Shown one piece after another: positions 10,671-20,785 of a stretch of DNA of 64,000 nucleotides; position 1 is the stretch's first letter; each line of letters opens with the position of its first letter. The translations under genes and the position numbers were made by a program. The stretch comes from Adiantum capillus-veneris (lineage: Eukaryota > Streptophyta > Polypodiopsida > Polypodiales > Pteridaceae), in assembly GCA_014529385.2 (NCBI GenBank), contig CM043957.1, positions 68,566,503 to 68,630,502 of the forward strand, written 5' to 3'. Below the pieces are notes generated by a model. That model was not told where the DNA came from, ran no database searches, and saw only the letters and a program-made list of their open reading frames with translations.

Positions 10671-12350
10671 GATGATGACATACCAGATGCTTATCTTTTC
10701 AATATTGAAATGGTACCCAAATGGTCTCAGGAAATTGTTAGCATTCTTTCCTTTGGAAGTGAGTTTGATAATACGGAATACAGATCCAAACAACAAACAA
10801 TTCGACAAACAAAAAACTTCCAGTTGATAGCAGGACGACTGTATCATCTTGGAGCGGACCTAATCCTACAATTATGTATAAATCCGGAAGAATTCGAGTG
10901 CTACCTTGAAGAGGCACATGTCCAGGATTGTGCATTTCATTGTTCAACAGTGAAAACACACTAGAGGCTGAAACAATTAGGGGTTTATTGGCAAACTATG
11001 TATGCGGACACATTCTTATGTTACCAATTATACTATATGTAGTGCCAAACGACCAGTGGATCACGCAACTTTGTTTCAGGTAAACATTGCACCTGCATGG
11101 AGTCAATATATCATTGACTTCTTAACCACCAGGATGTTCCCCGAGAACATCACAAGAGCACGAAAAAAAGCTATAGAGCTGGAAGCTCGTGACTTTCAGT
11201 TAATTGGGAACCAACTCTATAAGCGAGGAAAGGACAATCAACTTAGAATCTGTGTAAGTGAAAGTGAATACCTGCTGATTCTAGAACATGCACATAGCGG
11301 AATAAGTGGAGGCCATTTTTCTGGCGATAAGACGGCAAAAATTATCTTAACCGCCACAGGAATTTGGTTGCCTACATTGCACATAGATGCTGAAGAGTTT
11401 GTAAAGCGTTGTGACGCATGTCAACGCACCAAGGTGCAAATAAAAAGAGATGAGATGCCATTACGGCAATGATGGGAGCAAGAGCATTTGCAAAATGGGG
11501 CATTGATTTTGTGGGACCTATCTCACCCCCTGCATATCGCACCCATACCCAATATATCATTGTGGCTACGGACTATCTCACAAAATGAGTCGAAGCCAAG
11601 GCAACACAAAAAGCTGGTGCACGCACCATTGCACAATTTTTGTATGAGAATGTTTTTGTACGATACGGGTCACCAATAGAAATTTTCAGTGATCGTGGGA
11701 CACATTTTCTCAATGAAGTCATTGAATATGTGCTAGAGGAATTCATGGTCATACATAGGAAATCTGCACCATACCATCCACATGCCAATGGACAAGCTGA
11801 GGCCACAAATAAAACACTATGCACGGTTCTCACTAAAATAATGTCAGAATCAAGAACAGATTGGGATCAACAACTACACTCAACACTATGGGCATACATG
11901 GTAGCTTACAAAACATCAATAGGAACAACATTGTACAATATGGTGTTTGGTCTAAATACTATACTACCCATAGAGTTTTTAATTCCAACTCTACGAGTAG
12001 CAAAACGCTTAGAATGGACAGGGCATGAGCTCTCTTCAAGAATAGATGATCTTGAAAAGCTAGACGAACTCCTCTTACGAGATGTAGCTTCAATCTATGC
12101 TAAAACGAGAAGAAAAAAAGAATTTTTTGACAAACATGTGCGCATTAAAGAGTTCAAAACAGGTGATTACGTACTTGTTTATACCTTGAAGCAACATGCC
12201 AAGAAAATTAAAAAGCGAGGGATGGGACCCTTTGTGATTAGTGATCTATCACAAAGTGGAGCTGTCAAGCTTGCTACATTAGCAGGTGAAGAAATGCCGA
12301 ACTGGATTAGTGGATGTCAACTGAAGAAATATCATCTACCACTCACATAG
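10671..12350 (+). pseudogene. Integrase of element A with doubled zinc-binding N-domain
   Basis: Two H2C2-type N-terminal modules follow one another. Module 1 is about 10680-11050, from LFNIEMVPKWSQ to THSYVTNYTICSAKRP, with one Cys replaced by Tyr. Module 2 is about 11078-11440, from LFQVNIAPAWSQ through EHAHSGISGGHF to CDACQRTK. The catalytic core has D at WGIDFVGP (11497-11520), D at FSDRGTHF (about 11690) and E in ANGQAEATNK (about 11800), so the D-D-E set is kept. The C-terminal part (12060-12350) has the usual basic, beta-rich look. TAG at 10962 and TGA at 11586 (normally Trp) plus frame changes near 11000 and 11468 break it. Integrase inserts the cDNA into the genome. Confidence 0.85.
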
Positions 12351-12353
12351 GAG

Positions 12354-12899
12354 ATGCTCCAACAAATTCATCAAGGAAAACAAAGAATGAAGGAAAAAAA
12401 AAGAATACGAGAGGAAGATCAAGCAGAAGCACAAGAACACATAGAAAAAAGAAGACTTCTGCGAAAACAACAACAAAGTGGAGCACCATTGCGAATCAAT
12501 GCCATTCGATTGACGAAGTTGGATGAAGACACAGTGGAGCCAATAATTGCAGTCAAAGTGGGCAACAATCAAGTTGAATCGACGACATTGCTTGATTTTG
12601 GAGCTCAAGCAAATTTGATCTCTTAAGGATTATACCAACAACTCAGATTCACAGGTCAACTTCATCATACTCCTCAAGTGCTGGAAAGTAGCACATCACA
12701 CCCGTTGAAAACATTGGGATGGACTATATTGCATGTACAGATACATCAATATATTTACCCACACAAATTCTATGTGGTGGAGGATGAAAGCACACAACAC
12801 CCAGTGATGTTGGGACAACCTTGGCAAAAAGAGTACAATGTGCAGATAGATTGGAATGCAAAGGCAGTCAAAATTCAGCATGCACATGAACACAGGTGA
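12354..12899 (+). pseudogene. Second aspartic-protease-like domain after integrase
   Basis: A new frame starts four bases after the integrase stop. The first 50 codons are Lys/Glu/Arg-rich and probably helical. Then comes a retropepsin-like fold: LLDFGAQANLIS at 12588-12623 (canonical D-S/T-G-A, here Ser to Phe) and, 60 residues on, VMLGQPWQKEYN (the ILG-x-P-W strand) at about 12805-12840. TAA at 12624-12626 lies in the frame, which otherwise runs to 12899. The element already has a protease at about 7.9 kb, so this is a second copy in an unusual position. It could be a captured gag-protease fragment of another element. The role is unknown. Confidence 0.6.
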
Positions 12900-13057
12900 T
12901 AGCCTTTGCTCAACAATACCAGAATAATCAGCTGCAAGCCATGCAATCACTGGAAAAAAAGCCAAAAATGCCATCAAAGAACAACATGATACCCAAGACT
13001 AACAATTAGGTAAAAGCCAACCATGCTAATTACAGACATACGAAGTCACCGGCCGCA

Positions 13058-13615
13058 ATGCAAAGATCTAGGTTACCAAAACAAGGGGAACAAGTATGGA
13101 TACGGAAGGATAAAACTCACATGGTAGACAAACAACAATGCAACAAAATAATTCCAACGAAGCAGATGGTTCAACCAAAAACCAAGGGCATAAAACAGAT
13201 ATGGATCCCAAAGAAAATGCTTAGCCATAACCCAAATATCACTCGCATTTGGATACCAAAACAAAAGCAAAAGGAACCCCCTTCAGTACAAGCAACAACG
13301 GAAGGTAGACAACTGTATTTGAAAAAGGAAAACCGACTTATGTGGATGCCAATCAACAACAAACCAGTGGCAAACAAGGAAGTGCCAAAACGTCTACAAA
13401 AACCGGTAGAAACAAAATACCAATGGAAAGCAAAGGCAATACGGCCCATAGCCATTCCGGCCCATCCAATTCTCTCCTTAGAAACAGCTACGGCTCTATC
13501 AAAAGTGTCTGCAAAGCAATTGCCTTTTGCAAAAAAGACAATTAAACAGAGAGCAGTAGAGTTATGGCTGTTACTTGCAAAGAAAACAGGAAACCTCGAT
13601 GGTGAATGCCAATAA
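13058..13615 (+). CDS. Lys-rich ORF with Trp-Ile-Pro-Lys repeats
   Basis: This 185-residue open frame is very basic (Lys, Gln, Arg) and repeats a short motif: VWIRKDK, IWIPKKM, IWIPKQK and MWMPINN, spaced about 25-35 residues. Similar Trp-x-Pro-Lys repeats occur in linkers of some plant retroelement proteins, where nucleic-acid binding is assumed but not shown. It follows the second protease-like domain and ends about 170 bases before the polypurine tract, so it is probably the last ORF of element A. It has no stop inside, unlike most of the element. I know no established family for it. Confidence 0.45.
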   Translation: MQRSRLPKQGEQVWIRKDKTHMVDKQQCNKIIPTKQMVQPKTKGIKQIWIPKKMLSHNPNITRIWIPKQKQKEPPSVQATTEGRQLYLKKENRLMWMPINNKPVANKEVPKRLQKPVETKYQWKAKAIRPIAIPAHPILSLETATALSKVSAKQLPFAKKTIKQRAVELWLLLAKKTGNLDGECQ

Positions 13616-13781
13616 GCATCTTGCTTATTCCCTTCTCTTGCACAACATTAATTTTTCTATGCATTGACCGAGTATGCATAAAATAAGGCCACATTAAGGC
13701 CAAGCATTAGCACAACTTTTTTCAACTTATGCACGGCACATACTCCGCGGCGATACCTTGTCGTCCGGGAGGACTCCGGCT

Positions 13782-13795
13782 AGGAGGGGGGGAGG
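13782..13795 (+). other. Putative polypurine tract of element A
   Basis: AGGAGGGGGGGAGG, downstream of the last ORF, is the kind of purine run that primes plus-strand synthesis just before a 3' LTR. The next bases (GCATTCTC) do not start with TG and no copy of the 5' LTR follows, so the 3' LTR is either absent or not recognisable. Confidence 0.45.
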
Positions 13796-15383
13796 CATTC
13801 TCAAATGCGGAATCAATAACAGAAACAACAAAAAAGGACATGATTTTCGACTATTTTAAGGTTGTTCTTTGATTGCGAAATTTTTTAGAGTAACCCAAGT
13901 ACATATGCCCTTATATAGTATGTATCTATAGGTATATGGGGCCAAACGCCAAATCAAGCCCCTAGGTGTGTGTATGAAAGTAGAAATAGCCGTTTTTCGG
14001 ACAAAATATTGGTAAAACGGAGAAATCCGGCCATAAAAATTGCATGTGAGTATATCTAATTTTTTGCGGTGACGTTTGTGATTTATTATGATTTTTGGGG
14101 ATTTTTTGGGTTTAATTTGATATTTTCTTTTTAATATTGCTAATTTTGGTAGAAAAACTTCAAAAATACAAAAAGTAGGTGAAAAACGGTCGTAATGAAA
14201 AACAAAAAATATGGGGATGATAAGTGACTATAGGACAACCTATGGTACAGTGGGGGTGCAATTGTGAGACTAGAGCAGAAAGTGTGTTTTAGCCAGGTTT
14301 TGACCGAAATGCCAAATTTCTGGTAAACAGAGTAAATGGAGTCCAAATCAAGAAATTTTTGAGCGTAAACCGCATCTCGTAAGAAGATAGGAGCACATGT
14401 CAAATTTCATGAAAAGTGGTTTGGGGACCTCCATTATAAGAAATTTTCACCTCATTTTTAGCTCATTCTCACTATTGACTTTGTGGAGAGAGCTTTTGCC
14501 ACCTAGAGCGGACTGACCTTCCAACAGCTTCTACAATGCGCACGAAGAGCTCCAAACATGAGAGGTAGGCTCACCACCTTGAGCTTTTCGAGCATGTTTG
14601 TCATTATGTCGCGAAAACTAGCGTAGGGGTCACACACAAAGCGGGAGGTAGAGACCTACAAGTAGAGACGACGGCCTAACGGCTAACCCGAAAGCAACAA
14701 GACTTCATCGGCAGCGTACCCTAGCCTAGGAGACCATTCCTGGATTTCCAAAGGCAGTATAAAACCATCGGGAAAAACCCTAATTCCCAGAAACCCGCAA
14801 GAGGCCGCCAAATGGGAAATCGGCGAAACGGCGACCAAATGCTACCAAAATTCATGGATAGGAGCATCTCGACATGCTCGACAAGTCTATATGACCTGCA
14901 TGACCAAAAAGTGACCCGAGGCGGCACTAAACTTCAGAAATGGCATCAGACACACAAAGCGTCAAATTGCTCTTGCGGCCAAACCGCAAGCCCGTTTGCC
15001 ACCAAACTTCACGAGCGGCTTTCCTAAGACCATCAACAACCAAGTCCTAGGGTGGTAGACCACCACAAATCATCGAAGGTATGTGAACGCAACCACGGGT
15101 ACTTCTAGAGCGACAAATTGCCAAATGAAGCTCCGGTGAAGCCAAAGTCGACAAAAACCATACGGCAAGGATCCCCAAGGCATCGGGAAGCTATGGAGAC
15201 CAACATCAAGAAATTTCATCGCCAAAAAGCACTCCAAAAGTCAAAAAATAGCTCGGAGGCTCTGAAGTCCACACAGGGAGTTATTCTCTATCCATTTGAC
15301 TTTTTTGTTGAAATTAGGCTCAAAAGGAACTCAGGGGGACCAAGGGCAGCACTAGGAGCACCACACATGAAAAAATCATCAGA
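13796..15383 (+). other. Non-coding spacer, element A/B boundary
   Basis: No supported gene. The first 650 bases are AT-rich. A weak TATA-like TTATAAG sits near 14435, and the stretch from about 14500 to 15380 is more GC-balanced, like a retroelement leader. I looked for sequence shared with 975-2095 and saw none. It may hold a diverged LTR, but I cannot place its ends. Confidence 0.35.
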
Positions 15384-16190
15384 AGACATCCTACGCGTAG
15401 GATGTCTCAAGGGCACTTCTGGGCACAAACTCCAACATTTTTCATCATACACATTTTCTGAATGACATTTACAAGCTATCCACCAAGTCTCATTACATTT
15501 GGACCAAAATTGACCTCATATGCATGAAAAAACGCAAAGTTAGGGCATAGAGGCAATAATGGGCCATAGACCTACCAAATCTTGTCCAAATCACATGAAA
15601 CTTGCACAACACATTCACCAACACATAAACAACCAAATCTGTGTGGTCAGAAGCAAAAAATGGTGAAGTAGACATCCTACGCGTAGGATGTCTATTTGAC
15701 TTTTTTGACCTGCAAAGGATGTTTGATCATTCCAGATCCAATCACCTCATCATCAAGAGCTCATATATCAAGTTTGAAGACATTCTAATCATTTTTGACC
15801 CCCAACACCTTCAAGATACACTTTTGGAGCCCAAAAACACCACACAGGCCCATAGAACAAATCTCATGACATTTTGATGAAAAAGACATCCTACGTGTAG
15901 GATGTCTCCAGCATAAATTAAGCCTTTTGTGCAAAAAGTGACATCATGGGAGCCAATACCATGGTGCAATGAGCCCATATACCAATTTTCAACCCATTTG
16001 GACATCAATTGCTACCGATGATGGACTTTCTACCCAATTTGTGACCTAAAGCCTGAATCAGCCCAAAATCCACTGTTTCATATCCAAATCCAAATCCAAG
16101 CATATAGCCATGTTCCATGAGCCATACACTACTAGCATGTCAAGTATGAACCAATTCTGATGAAAAAGACATCCTACGCGTAGGATGTCT
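15384..16190 (+). repeat. Leader array of four 24-bp palindromes (array 2)
   Basis: Copies of the array-1 palindrome (half-site AGACATCCTACG) lie at 15384-15407, 15670-15693 (symmetry extends to 15669-15694), 15884-15907 (one central change) and 16167-16190. Spacings are about 286, 214 and 283 bases. The context before some copies is shared as well: TCTGATGAAAA precedes 16167 here and 3221 in array 1, and TTTGATGAAAA precedes 15884. The array ends 165 bases before the first ATG of the coiled-coil ORF, so both arrays lie just upstream of an ORF. Confidence 0.95.
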
Positions 16191-16355
16191 AAATGGAAAA
16201 TTTTGGCCCGATTTGCACTATGAGCACATGCACAACTTCACAAGTTCCTTTTAAGCTTTATTTTCAATTTTCAAGTCATTTGGATAGTTAAAACTCAGTT
16301 TCGCAGCTAATATGGAAAAAACGCTAACTTCAGACTACTGAGTGCAACAGGATCT

Positions 16356-17674
16356 ATGGCAGCTGCGAAGTCATTGGCAAAGAAGAAAAGAATGACCATC
16401 AAGGATTACCTGGAAGAAGTGGAACCCTTTGTCATTCCAGAAGGAACACTAAAGCCTATGAGCACATGGATCCAAGAAGATCTGTTAGAGTCCAACGACC
16501 TAAAGATCTACCAAGGAGTGTTCAAAGACACTGAAGGCAATGTCATCGAGCTACCAATGCTGCCGCGAGAACTCAATGAGTTCGTACGAAGCAAGATGGC
16601 CGGGTACTTGGAGAAGATTGATCTCCACAACTACTTTGAAGCAATACCGGAAGGGGTGGACATAAAGAGAGTCTGGGAGTTTGTGACAACCATCAAAGAG
16701 GATGGAGTGGCCAAAGTAACAGATCTACAAGGCATGCCAAAAACAGAGATAATCATCACTGAGCAGGTTGTAGCAGATGCACTAGACCTCTCCAACAAGG
16801 GGGATAGTGTAACGAAAAGAAGAGATGAGGTAAAGGTGTACAATGAGAAGAAAGGGAATTACACCTTTGAAGATGTTGCCAACCCAAGAGTGGCAATCAT
16901 GAGCCGGTTGTAAAACCAATACTTCCACATATGTACGAAGAGGCCACAAAAGTACAGAATGCTGCCAGGTGCAATTTCCACGACATTCACTTGGGCAATG
17001 ACTAAAGGCACCCCAAAGATAATCAATTATGCGGCATATATACATGACAACCTAGTAAAGATGGGAACAAGAAGCCAACCTATATAGTGCCAGGAGAACT
17101 AATCACCAAGGTGATTTATGGGGCACTACACGCAAAAGGAAGGTGGCCTGACCCCCTGTCTCAGAACGACTGGCTGAGGCTAAAAGAAGACAAAGAAGAC
17201 GAGCCTCAAAGAGCACCAAGGGTGGCTACAAGACTGAAGACACGGTTAGAGCCGGTTCAAGAGGAGCAGCGGGAGCAAAAGAAAGGAAAGAAGGAATTTT
17301 CCCAAGTACCTGCAAAAGAAACAAGGTCACAGAAAGCGGCAAGATTAGAAAGGCTGATGGAGAGCTTCGGAGCAGAGAGAGCCCTCAAGGGTGATTTAAG
17401 TGAACTCTGGAAGCCTTCTCTAGAGTCAATGTCGGGATCATCCCGAAGAGTGCAAAGGGACAAATTTGAGGACTATATCAAGAATTTTGAGATTCTTGAT
17501 GCAGCATCAGAGAATATACCGCATGTCCCTTTCACAGAAATGGAAGTACAGCAAATACGACAGAAACTGCTAGATGAGCAAGACAGCCAAGAAAGAGAAA
17601 GAAAAACTAAAGCAGACAGGGATTTAAAGGGCAAGCCTACATCTCTACCAGCCAGCCCTAAACCCACCCCATAG
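16356..17674 (+). pseudogene. Block B ORF, N-terminal part, retroelement-like
   Basis: From ATG 16356 the frame encodes a basic start, then a globular segment with alternating helices (about residues 20-180) to a TAA at 16911-16913. The same frame goes on after the stop, and one base is gained or lost near 17065. The frame then continues from 17087 to a TAG at 17672-17674 with a Lys/Glu/Arg-rich, probably helical sequence. The pattern (ANPRVAIMSRL, later ELITKVIYGAL) vaguely recalls the 'putative plant transposon protein' domain found near plant retroelements, but I cannot confirm this. With the coiled-coil part downstream it would form one protein of about 880 residues. Confidence 0.45.
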
Positions 17675-19010
17675 CCATCACCACCGCCCTCACCACCTCC
17701 TAGCAACCCTCCACAAGAAGATAAGGGGGTTGAAGACAAACCAGAAGAACGGCAAGCAGGACAACAAGAGCAAAGTCAGGAGCAAAAGCCAAAGGAAGAG
17801 GCTAAGCCTCGAAGCAAGCAAAAAGAATTAGAAGATTCTTATTACGCATTTTTGGACCTGCTAGCTGCAAGATACACGAAGGAAGAAGCCGCCACAGTCG
17901 CTCGACTTGGCGAGGACAGGGCCTAAAGAACAAATGCAAGGCATCAAGCTAGTGGAATTAAAGGAAATTGCCACAGATACAGTGGACCTGCACCCGCCCT
18001 CCAACGACTGGGATGTGGTGATGACGAAGCTAACCGGGTTGAGAGCGCAATCCATGGCTTGAGAAAGAGAGATGGCAGCTCTCAAAGACAGTGAAGTGAA
18101 GATTAAAATGGAAGTAGATTCTCTACAAGGACAAAGCCAAAGGCAGAAAGAGAGGGAAGCTGAGCTACAGGCCAGCCTAGCAAGGGCACTACAAAGATGC
18201 CAGGCAATGGAGGAAGAAAATCAAGCAGCCGCAAACAGAATGCAAGCAGTTGAAGAAGAATGTCAGCAGCTCAGCAAATCACTGCTAGATGCCGAGAGGG
18301 AAAGAGATAACCTTACCCTACAGTTGGCTGAAGAGTATAAAGAAGTAGAAGCCATGAGAAATGCCAAGGAAAAGGCAGAGATAGATCAAGAAGCCAGCTA
18401 GGATGAGGTCCTTGAGCTCAAGGACCAACTCAAAGTAAAAGATCAGACCATCCAGAGGCTGCGAGCATCACCTGCCAGAGTCAGAGCTACTATCTCGACT
18501 CAAATCACGACTGAGAGTCAACTCTATGAAGAAAAAATGCAAGAACTTCAGAAAGAGTTGACTCTAGAGAAAAAGCAGAGATTGATGATGGCAGAAGGAT
18601 CTATCGTCATGCAAACGAAAATGGAAGAAGGCCAAAAAGCCTTGCAAGAGGAAGTAGAAAGCATGAAGAGAAAGCTCGAGGAGGCGGAGAGAATAAATGC
18701 CGAATTAAATGACCTCCTCGTGAATATGGGCGAAGAAGCGGAAACGGAAAAGTAAAAACTCCTGAGGAAAATTGAGGAGTTGAAAGGACAGCAAGCAGGA
18801 GAGCCAGAGAGCACAGGGCTAGCAGCCAATGAGGGCATTGACTTAGAGAATGTGGCAGATCCGGTGGACACACCTATGCAAGACGAAATCCCGGAAGGAT
18901 CCTCTCAAGAGCCACAGGATCTAACACAAAAAGAGGAAGAAAAATTGTGTAAAGCAATAGAGGTGGAGCTCAGAGAGACAACAAAGGAAGCCTTGGAGTG
19001 GGAGCAGACT
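17675..19010 (+). pseudogene. Block B ORF, Pro-rich hinge and long coiled coil
   Basis: After the TAG the frame runs through a Pro/Ser-rich hinge and a Gln/Glu/Lys-rich stretch to 17925. A frame change leads to a second frame (about 17926-19010) that is almost entirely heptad-like: Glu, Lys, Gln, Leu and Met in long coiled-coil segments at 18060-18400 and 18420-18770, then an acidic tail. TGA 18059, TAG 18399 and TAA 18753 interrupt it. It stops abruptly at 19010, where sequence identical to the middle of a copia polyprotein begins. Coiled coils suggest an oligomerising structural protein, possibly gag-like. No catalytic domain is seen. Confidence 0.55.
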
Positions 19011-19050
19011 TGAGGATGGTGAAGACTCAAGGACTGCAAACGGTGACAAT

Positions 19051-20725
19051 GTGCAACAACGTCAACCAAATGAGGAGCCTCAACCTATTCCCCGAAGATC
19101 TACAGGAGCAAGTAGACCTTCAGAAAGGTTTGTTCCTTCCTTCAACCATCTCTTGATCTCAGATTCTGGAGAGCCGGAATCATATGAAGAAGCTATGCAA
19201 CATGAATCCAAAGAAGAATGGACGAAGAGCATGCAAGTGGAGATGGACTCACTACATCGCAACCAAACATGGGAGTTGGTTGAGTTGCCTAAAGGTAAGC
19301 GGGCACTTCAAAACAAATGGGTGTACAAGCTAAAGGAAGAAGAAGGTGGGAAGAAAAGGTACAAGTCTAGGCTTGTGGTAAAAGGTTTTTCTCAAAAGAA
19401 AGGTATTGACTTCAATGAAATATTTTCTACTGTTGTAAAAATGAGCTCAATTAGGCTTGTCTTAAGCCTTGTGGCTGCTCATGATCTAAATCTCGAGCAA
19501 ATGGATGTAAATACGGCATTCCCTCACGGTGACTTAGAGGAGGAAATCTACATGCTTCAACCAAAGGGGTATGAAGTAAAAGGTAAGGAGAAAATGGTTT
19601 GCAGATTAAAGAAGAGCTTGTATGGTTTAAAGCAAGCATCAAGACAATGGTACTTGAAGTTTGATCGATGGATGTTGGATCATGGATTCACAAGATGCAA
19701 CTCGGATCACTGCGTCTACACGGAGAATTTGGGAGATGGGAAATTCATCATCCTAATGTTGTATGTTGATGACATGTTGATTGCAAGTGCTAACATGCAG
19801 GACATCAAAGACCTAAAAGAGGAGCTGTCCAAATCTTTTTCAATGAAAGATTTAGGTGCTGCAAAGAGGATACTTGGTATGAAAATATCAAGGGACAGGA
19901 CGAAGAAGACAATAAAGCTATCTCAAGAAGATTACATCAAGAAGGTACTAGAAAGGTTTGCAATTCCAAAATGCAAAACCAGTTTCTACACCTTTGGCTG
20001 GTCATTTTAAACAAACGAAGGATATGTGTCCAAAGACACAAGAGGAGATAGCCTATATGTCTAAAGTTCCATATGCTGCAGCGGTAGGTTCTCTAATGTA
20101 TGCTATGGTCTGGACAAGGCCAGACATTGCACATGCAGTGGGAGTTGTGAGTAGGTTCATGGACAACCCAGGTAAAGAGCATTGGCAAGCTGTGAAGTGG
20201 ATACTTAGGTATCTAAAAGGGACAACAACAGATGCTTTGTATTTTGGAGGAACTGATATTTTTCTAGAAGGGTATGCTGATGCAGATATGGCAGGTGACA
20301 AAGATACTCGAAGGAGCACTACTGGCTATGTGTTCACGGTTGGAGGCACAGCAGTAAGCTGGGCTTCAAAGTTGCAGAAAGTGGTTTCACTTTCTACCAC
20401 GGAAGCAGAGTATGTAGCAATGACGTAGGCAAGCAAAGAAATTTTGTGGCTTCACAGATTCTTAGAAGAGCTTGGATTCAAACAAGACAATTGTGTCTTG
20501 TACAGTGATAGCCAAAGCGCTATCCATCTTGCGAAGAACTTAGCCTTTCATTCAAGGACAAATCACATTGAGGTGAGATATCACTTCATACACACTCTTT
20601 TGGAAGAGGGACAACTAAAGCTAGGAAAGGTGCATACAAGTGAAAATCCTGCAGACATGTTTACAAAGGTGGTCAACAAGGAGAAGTTGAGCTTTTACTC
20701 ATCTTCAATCGGCATTCAAGGATAA
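19051..20725 (+). pseudogene. Copia copy 1 reverse transcriptase and RNase H
   Basis: The frame 19051-20010 holds a Tork/Tnt1-like reverse transcriptase: WELVELPKGK, the MDVNTAFPHGDL block and YVDD at 19762-19773. After one extra A in a short A run near 19976 the next frame (19958-20428) carries the end of RT and RNase H1 (EGYADADMAG, STTEAEYVAMT). TAG at 20426 replaces the GAG present in copy 2. The last part (20444-20725) has the SDSQSAIHLAKN motif and the end typical of copia polyproteins (ENPADMFTK). No gag, protease or integrase is left, so it cannot move by itself. Confidence 0.9.
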
Positions 20726-20773
20726 GAAGCCAGAATGGAAAGCAGTCACAGGTTTGGTTTGGAGATCAGTCTC

Positions 20774-20785
20774 CAAGTGGGAGAT
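20774..20785 (+). other. Copia copy 1 polypurine tract
   Basis: CAAGTGGGAGAT lies directly before the TGTTA start of the 3' LTR, as in the complete copy and in many Tnt1-like elements. Confidence 0.75.

Noticed and set aside
13058-13615. Envelope-like gene after pol
   Set aside because: No signal peptide, no membrane segment, very basic composition.
19958-20010. Programmed frameshift in copia reverse transcriptase
   Set aside because: It lies inside a conserved domain and not at a domain boundary, and copia elements normally use one frame. A shared mutation or read error is simpler.
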